A DNA stretch of 9,807 nt from an uncultured Clostridia bacterium (lineage in GTDB: Bacteria; Bacillota; Clostridia; Oscillospirales; Ruminococcaceae). Of this stretch, positions 5,619 through 9,807 are shown piece after piece. The stretch lies in the NCBI GenBank assembly GCA_947381875.1, contig CANCXY010000122.1:1-9807 (forward strand), written 5' to 3'. The notes beneath the pieces were generated by a model. The model saw nothing but the letters and a program-made list of their open reading frames with translations. It did no database searches and was not told where the DNA came from. Each line of letters begins with the position of its first letter. Position 1 is the first letter of the stretch. A program made the position numbers and the translations under genes.

Positions 5619-6825
5619 CCTTCATCGACGCCGCGTCGGCGGACGTGAGCATATGTTCGGCGAAGATGGCGTAACCGCGTGTGGGGTCGTTCACAAGCAC
5701 ATGAGTCACCGCGCCCACGAGGCGTCCGTTTTGCAGGAGCGGACTGCCGCTCATGCCCTGCACGATTCCTCCGGTCGCGTTGAGCAGCCGTTCATCCGTC
5801 ACGCGCACGACCATGTTCCGGTTGGGGCTGTCGGAGGAGAGGGCGATTTTCTCTATCACCACAGAGTAGCTCTGCGGGGCCTGGCCGTTGATGGTCGCTA
5901 AAATTTCGGCGGGACCGGTCTCCACTTCCTGCGCCAGGGCGATTTCCATCCCCAGGCCGCCCCAGTTCCCGCTGACACTGCCATATACGCCCGTCTCGCC
6001 GTTCACCGTGATATCGCCGCCCGGTTCCCCGTTCAAAAACCGCCCTTTCAGCTCGCCAGGGCTGCCCGCGCTGCCCGCCACCGCGCCCGTGATCTCCACC
6101 GGCACAATTTCGCCTTTCAACAGCGTGATTGTCGTGCCGGTGTCCACGTCGTGGATGGAATGGCCCAGGCCCGCGAAGGTGCCGGAGGATTCGTCTATAA
6201 ACGTCAGCGTGCCGATGCCCGCCGAGGAATCGCGTACCCACATGCCGGTGCGCCAGGTGTCGGTGGAGGCGTCGCGCACAGCCGTGAGCTGGGCCGATTT
6301 CTCCATCCCCTCGCGCACAAATACCACCTCCGCGGGCGACCCTGCCAATCCCTGAAGCGCGGCGGAAACGTCCTCGTTGGTCTTTGTCTCCTTGCCCGCA
6401 ATCGAGGTGATTACGTCGCCCATGCGCAGCCCCGCCGTCTTGGCGGGGTTTTTGTATCCTAAGGGCGTGTAGATATCGCTGAACCCGACGACCATCGCGC
6501 CGTTGGCAAACATTTTGATGCCGAACGGCGCGCCGCTCACCTGCACGACGCGCCGCTCCACCACCTGGGCGCGCACGGTCTTGACAGGCACCAGCCCCCC
6601 GATGGTGAGTTCCGCGTTATAGGAATCGCCGCCCGCGAGGCTCGCGACGGCATCTCCGCCGGAAGCGGCGGCGCGCAGGAACGGCATGCCCGCCACCGAT
6701 AGCCCGCCGCTTGCCGTCACCGAAAAGGTGTCGGGCAGCAGCGTGCCGATGTACAGCGCGAAAATAAACAGGAGTACCACGCACCCGGACGCCAGGAAAC
6801 ACGCCCATTTAATCATTCGTTCCAT
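5608..6825 (-). CDS. spoIVB: SpoIVB sporulation signalling serine peptidase
   Basis: SpoIVB is made in the forespore, crosses into the space between the membranes, and triggers activation of sigma-K in the mother cell by cleaving SpoIVFA. This 405-residue protein has a single N-terminal membrane segment (about 8-28), a PDZ domain (about 100-185, including the carboxylate-binding loop region and GLRMGDVITSI) and an S55-type peptidase domain (about 190-400). The catalytic residues fit a triad: H222 in GLGHSIHDVDTG, D344 in VTDERLL and S359 in GMSGSP; the 15-residue spacing of D and S matches the Bacillus enzyme. The ATG at 6825 is preceded by GGGGAGG at 7 bases. A further 37 codons upstream are open but lack a ribosome binding site. 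I could not find a convincing forespore sigma-F/G promoter. spo0A normally follows directly; here about 4.8 kb intervenes. Confidence 0.95.
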   Translation of the reverse strand: MERMIKWACFLASGCVVLLFIFALYIGTLLPDTFSVTASGGLSVAGMPFLRAAASGGDAVASLAGGDSYNAELTIGGLVPVKTVRAQVVERRVVQVSGAPFGIKMFANGAMVVGFSDIYTPLGYKNPAKTAGLRMGDVITSIAGKETKTNEDVSAALQGLAGSPAEVVFVREGMEKSAQLTAVRDASTDTWRTGMWVRDSSAGIGTLTFIDESSGTFAGLGHSIHDVDTGTTITLLKGEIVPVEITGAVAGSAGSPGELKGRFLNGEPGGDITVNGETGVYGSVSGNWGGLGMEIALAQEVETGPAEILATINGQAPQSYSVVIEKIALSSDSPNRNMVVRVTDERLLNATGGIVQGMSGSPLLQNGRLVGAVTHVLVNDPTRGYAIFAEHMLTSADAASMKAAA

Positions 6826-6867
6826 AAAATGCCCTCCCCTGCGCATATTGTGAAAGCACTTGACCCT

Positions 6868-6899
6868 GCTGTTTCCCCGCCCGGCGGGCGGGAAACAGC
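6868..6899. other. Strong hairpin upstream of spoIVB
   Basis: GCTGTTTCCC (6868-6877) and GCCC (6879-6882), separated by one bulged C, pair with GGGC (6886-6889) and GGGAAACAGC (6890-6899) around loop GGC. The inner GCCC-GGC-GGGC is identical to 69-79. It lies about 45 bases upstream of the spoIVB start and, if transcribed, would be in its leader. No T-run follows in either direction. Confidence 0.6.
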
Positions 6900-7014
6900 G
6901 CCGATTTTGAGCGGTGATGCTCCACAGTATGCGCATTGTTCCGTTTTGGTTAGTATTTGCCGCAAACGCCGGAAATAATCATGCCCCATACCACGTCCGC
7001 ATATACATGTGGTG

Positions 7015-7062
7015 TTGGGCCGCCGCCCAAACCTGCCTAAAGGGGGGCGCCGCCCCCTTTGG
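7015..7062 (-). repeat. Hairpin-train repeat, copy 3 (between spoIVB and the ATPase)
   Basis: TTGGGC-CGCC-GCCCAA (7015-7030) fills the same slot as 5582-5597 of copy 2, followed by the linker ACCTGC and an AAAGGGGG-type hairpin (7037-7062) like 5528-5550. The middle CCAGAGGC hairpin is missing, as if lost between the two similar CTGCC linkers. It is part of the 357-base gap 6826-7182, which otherwise holds the hairpins at 6868-6899 and 7073-7150 and no convincing gene. Confidence 0.7.
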
Positions 7063-7072
7063 AATCCTCAGC

Positions 7073-7150
7073 GGCCTTTTTGACTCGCTAAGAGCCGCCG
7101 CTTTGCGGCGGTTGCCTGCTGGACGCGCCTGCGGGCGCAGTGAAAAGGCC
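7073..7150 (+). other. Three-stem structured leader upstream of the calcium ATPase
   Basis: GGCCTTTT (7073-7080) pairs with AAAAGGCC (7143-7150) as an outer stem. Inside are CCGCCGC-TTT-GCGGCGG (7095-7111) and GCGCC-TGCG-GGCGC (7125-7138). The result is a three-way junction ending 17 bases before the ribosome binding site of the ATPase. It matches no riboswitch I recognise; it may be a regulatory leader or another repeat. Confidence 0.4.
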
Positions 7151-7182
7151 AGCGAAACTTTGAATCAAGGGAGAAATTGCGC

Positions 7183-9747
7183 ATGCTGCCAGCCGCATCC
7201 GCCGGCCTTTCCGAGGCCGAGGCAAAAGCGCGCCTCGCTGAAGTGGGCGAAAACCGCCTTTCGGGCAAAAAAGGGCCGGGCGCGGCCTCAATGTTCTTTT
7301 CTCAGTTCAAGGACGTGATGATCTGGGTCCTTGCCGCCGCCACGCTCGTTTCCCTTTGGATGGGCGAAGGGGCGGAGGCCGTCACGATCATCCTCATCGT
7401 GCTGATGAACGCCACAATGGGTTTTTTGCAGGAGTACCGCACCGAAAAAACGCTGGAGGCGCTCAAGGAGCTGAGCGCCCCCACGGCCCGCGTGCGGCGC
7501 GGCGGGCGGGAGCAGGATGTCAGCGCACGCGCACTCGTGCCGGGGGATGTCGTGCTGCTGAATGAGGGCGACAAGATCCCCGCCGACTGCGCGCTGCAAT
7601 CCGGCGCGCGCCTTGCCTGTGATGAATCCATGCTCACGGGCGAGAGCGTGCCCGCCGCCAAAAAACCCGGCGACGCGATATATATGGGGTGCATCGTGAC
7701 AAGCGGGCGCGGCGAGGCCGTCGTGACTGCCACGGGCATGCGTACCGAGATGGGAAAAATCGCAGGCCTCATTGAGGAGGCCGCCGAGGAACCAACCCCC
7801 TTACAGATACGCCTTTCCCAGCTGGGCCGTTTCGTCGCGGCGGCGTGCGTGATTATCTGTCTGGCGGTGGCTTTCCTGGGCTTTTTGCAGGGCAACGGAT
7901 TTTTGGATATGCTGCTTACGGGCATTTCGCTGGCGGTGGCCGCTATCCCGGAGGGCCTGCCCGCCATTGTAACGATCACCCTGGCGCTCAGCGTCAACCG
8001 TATCTTGCGGCGCGGGGCCGTCATCCGCAAGCTGCACGCGGTGGAGACATTGGGCTGCGCGGGCGTAATTTGTACGGATAAAACAGGCACCCTCACGCAG
8101 AACCGCATGACGGTACAGCGCATCTGGCTGGCCGGGCGCTCGCTCACGGTGACGGGCGGCGGCGAGGACGTGCGCGGCGCGGTGACGGAACACGGGCGCG
8201 CGGTGCCCGCCGCCCAGGACGCGGCCCTGCGCCGCCTGTGCGAGGCGGCGGCGCTGTGCGCGACGGCCCGTATCACGCGCAAAGGGGAGAAATACGAGGC
8301 GTCCGGCGACCCCACCGAGACGGCGGCGCTGGTGGCGGCGGCCAAAGCGGGCGTAACGCGGGAAGCGCTGCTGCGCGCATATGAAGTCACAGGGGAAAAC
8401 CCGTTCGACGCCGACCGCAAGCGCATGAGCGTTTCGGTGCGCGGCATGGGCGGGGAGCGCCTTTTGTGCAAGGGCGCGGCGGATATCCTGCTTGCCCACT
8501 GCACGCAGATCCTTTCCCCGTCGGGCGTGCGCCCCATCACGGCACACGACCGCGCCGAGATCGCTGCCGCCGCCTCGGAAATGGCGGACAGCGCCCTGCG
8601 CGTACTGGGTTTTGCCGAGAGCGGCACGCCCGCGCGCGGGGAAGAAAAGCTGTGTTTCCTGGGCCTGATGGGCATGCTCGACCCTCCGCGTCCCGAAGTG
8701 CGCCCCGCCGTGCGCCAGTGCCGGACGGCGGGCATAAAGCCCGTGATGATAACCGGCGACCACCGCGACACAGCGCTTGCGATTGCGCGTGACGCAGGCA
8801 TTGCCCGCGCCGGGGACGGCGTGCTGACAGGCGCGGAGCTGGACAGCATGACAGACGAACAGTTGGCGGCGCGCTGTATGCGTGTGGCGGTATACGCCCG
8901 TGTATCCCCCGCCCACAAACTGCGCATTGTGCGCGCCTACAAAGCGGCGGGCCAGGTCGTCGCCATGACGGGCGACGGCACGAACGACGCCCCCGCCGTC
9001 AAGGAAGCGGACATCGGCGTCGCGATGGGCATTTCCGGCACAGACGTGACGAAGGAGGCGTCAGGCGTCATCATCCTGGACGACAACTTCGCGACGATTG
9101 TCGCGGCGGTGGAGGAAGGGCGCGTGATTTATCAAAACATCCGCCGCTTCATCCGGTTCCTGCTCACCTCAAACCTCGGCGAAGTGCTGGGCATGCTGTT
9201 CGGCATGCTGCTCCGCCTGCCGGTAACGCTGCTTCCCATCCAGATATTATTGGTAAACCTGTTCACCGACGGCCTGCCCGCAATCGCCCTGGGCATGGAG
9301 CCGCCCGCGCCAGACATCATGCGGCGCGCGCCCCGCCCCAAGAGCGAGGGGCTGTTTGCGCACGGTTTGGCGCGGACGATTGTCGTGCGCGGCGCAATGT
9401 TGGGCATGGCTTCCTGCGGGGCCTATGCCGCCGTACTTTCCATGAGCGGCGACCTCACGATTGCCCGCAGCGCGTGTTTCTTAACGATTGTCCTCTCCCA
9501 AATGCTGCATATCTTTGAATGCCGGGGCGAGGGCCTCGATTTCCGGGGCAACCCCGCCCTGTTCGGCGCGGTCCTCACATCGGTAGTGTTCACGCTCCTC
9601 AGCGTCTACCTGCCCATCGCGCAAAACTTCTTCGCCACGGCCCCCGTCCTGGGCGAAAACCTCATCCCGGTAGCCGTCGCCGTCGTCGCCGGCCCCGCCA
9701 TCATGGCCGCCCTCCGCTGGGCGCGCCGCGCGCTTGCGGGCGCGTAG
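7183..9747 (+). CDS. P2A-type (SERCA-like) calcium-transporting P-type ATPase
   Basis: An 854-residue cation pump of the plasma membrane that couples ATP hydrolysis to Ca2+ (possibly Mn2+) export. Visible motifs are TGES (152-155, actuator loop), PEGLP in M4 (E257), CTDKTGTLT with phosphorylated D299, KGA (430-432) in the nucleotide-binding domain, and GDGTNDAP (597-604). Metal ligands of SERCA are kept: E257 (E309), N664 and E667 in M5 (N768, E771), and N692, T695 and D696 in M6 (N796, T799, D800). The Glu supplied by M8 in SERCA appears as Gln or another residue (VLSQMLHIFECR), so stoichiometry may differ. Ten membrane helices can be placed. The ATG at 7183 follows GGGAG by 9 bases; a TTG at 7177 is the only alternative, because an in-frame stop lies at 7141. 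The N-terminus is shorter than usual, with GLSEAEA beginning at residue 8. Very high GC fits the host core genome. Confidence 0.93.
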   Translation: MLPAASAGLSEAEAKARLAEVGENRLSGKKGPGAASMFFSQFKDVMIWVLAAATLVSLWMGEGAEAVTIILIVLMNATMGFLQEYRTEKTLEALKELSAPTARVRRGGREQDVSARALVPGDVVLLNEGDKIPADCALQSGARLACDESMLTGESVPAAKKPGDAIYMGCIVTSGRGEAVVTATGMRTEMGKIAGLIEEAAEEPTPLQIRLSQLGRFVAAACVIICLAVAFLGFLQGNGFLDMLLTGISLAVAAIPEGLPAIVTITLALSVNRILRRGAVIRKLHAVETLGCAGVICTDKTGTLTQNRMTVQRIWLAGRSLTVTGGGEDVRGAVTEHGRAVPAAQDAALRRLCEAAALCATARITRKGEKYEASGDPTETAALVAAAKAGVTREALLRAYEVTGENPFDADRKRMSVSVRGMGGERLLCKGAADILLAHCTQILSPSGVRPITAHDRAEIAAAASEMADSALRVLGFAESGTPARGEEKLCFLGLMGMLDPPRPEVRPAVRQCRTAGIKPVMITGDHRDTALAIARDAGIARAGDGVLTGAELDSMTDEQLAARCMRVAVYARVSPAHKLRIVRAYKAAGQVVAMTGDGTNDAPAVKEADIGVAMGISGTDVTKEASGVIILDDNFATIVAAVEEGRVIYQNIRRFIRFLLTSNLGEVLGMLFGMLLRLPVTLLPIQILLVNLFTDGLPAIALGMEPPAPDIMRRAPRPKSEGLFAHGLARTIVVRGAMLGMASCGAYAAVLSMSGDLTIARSACFLTIVLSQMLHIFECRGEGLDFRGNPALFGAVLTSVVFTLLSVYLPIAQNFFATAPVLGENLIPVAVAVVAGPAIMAALRWARRALAGA

Positions 9748-9754
9748 CGCCCGC
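9736..9754 (+). other. Hairpin spanning the ATPase stop codon
   Basis: GCGGGCGC (9736-9743) and GCGCCCGC (9747-9754) form a perfect 8-bp stem with loop GTA; the TAG stop codon (9745-9747) sits at the loop. The next hairpin begins immediately at 9755. Confidence 0.6.
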
Positions 9755-9807
9755 CCAAAGGGCGCCGCCCTTTGGAATCCCGCCGGGCGCTGCCCGGACC
9801 CGCCAGA
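9753..9807 (-). repeat. Hairpin-train repeat, copy 4 (downstream of the ATPase, cut by window edge)
   Basis: CCAAAGGGC-GCC-GCCCTTTGG (9755-9775) is followed by AATCCCG and the hairpin CCGGGC-GCT-GCCCGG (9783-9797), then a linker and the start of a CCAGA arm at the window end. In gene-relative direction the order is the same as after spo0A, and 9777-9800 match 30-53 perfectly in inverse. A short T-run lies only within the stem, so it is at best a weak terminator. Confidence 0.8.

Noticed and set aside
5456..5674. Short open frame starting MSLILYLRG over the repeat region
   Set aside because: It runs through several hairpins and into the end of spoIVB on the other strand, with no ribosome binding site; it is translated repeat sequence.
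6925..6931. CATACTG on the minus strand as a sigma-G -10 element for spoIVB
   Set aside because: It differs by one base from the consensus and there is no matching -35 at 17-18 bases; too weak to annotate.
7037..7062. AAAGGGG segment upstream of a P-type ATPase as a yybP-ykoY manganese riboswitch
   Set aside because: The sequence continues as a simple palindrome belonging to the hairpin repeat and lacks the conserved internal loops of that riboswitch.
7302..8927. Long open frame (541 codons) on the minus strand across the ATPase gene
   Set aside because: It is antisense to a complete ATPase with all motifs. Its composition (Arg/Ser/Ala-rich) is what a GC-rich gene gives in the opposite strand, and it shows no recognisable domain.
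1..9807. CRISPR array, tRNA, rRNA or insertion-sequence ends
   Set aside because: No regularly spaced direct repeats, tRNA cloverleaf, rRNA segment, or terminal inverted repeats with target duplications were seen. The matching ends of the window are hairpin repeats that also occur inside it.

Overview
The window looks like a chromosomal segment of a GC-rich, spore-forming member of the Clostridia. The reasons are a SpoIVB peptidase, a Spo0A with a textbook DNA-binding domain, strong Shine-Dalgarno sequences and sigma-A-type promoters. A gut Oscillospiraceae-like host is my inference. Core genes are very GC-rich (positions 8221-8280 count 49/60 G+C), while part of the middle is AT-rich (4201-4260 count 21/60).

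Layout. On the minus strand, spoIVB (6825-5608) and spo0A (834-82) point the same way, as in the conserved spoIVB-spo0A pair of endospore formers, but about 4.8 kb separates them here. spoIVB ends in a terminator near 5422-5448, and spo0A has its own promoter (907-935) with a perfect 0A box upstream, so the two are transcribed separately. Between them lie, from left to right: an MTA/SAH nucleosidase (-); a frameshifted PD-(D/E)XK transposase-type nuclease (-); an MntA/HepT-type nucleotidyltransferase-HEPN pair (+); a small membrane-anchored protein with an Ada-like Cys motif (-); a divergent XRE-type regulator (+); and a class II Fic protein (+). To the right of spoIVB, on the plus strand, is a complete P2A-type calcium-transporting ATPase.

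How the genes relate. The middle block reads as an accessory island of toxin-antitoxin and AMPylation genes in small, separately controlled units, placed between two sporulation genes. It contains a GTG-started mntA overlapping hepT, a divergent membrane-protein/regulator pair sharing an inverted-repeat operator candidate, and a fic gene with its own extended -10 promoter.

Non-coding structure. The 3' ends of spo0A, spoIVB and the ATPase each run into a train of short GC-rich hairpins joined by conserved linkers. The palindromic arms vary between copies but stay self-complementary. A related copy lies between spoIVB and the ATPase. For spoIVB and the ATPase the stop codon itself falls at the loop of the first hairpin. 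The accessory genes lack these trains.

Most notable coding oddity: the Spo0A receiver keeps the phosphorylatable Asp, Thr and Lys but lacks the N-terminal acidic pair that binds Mg2+.
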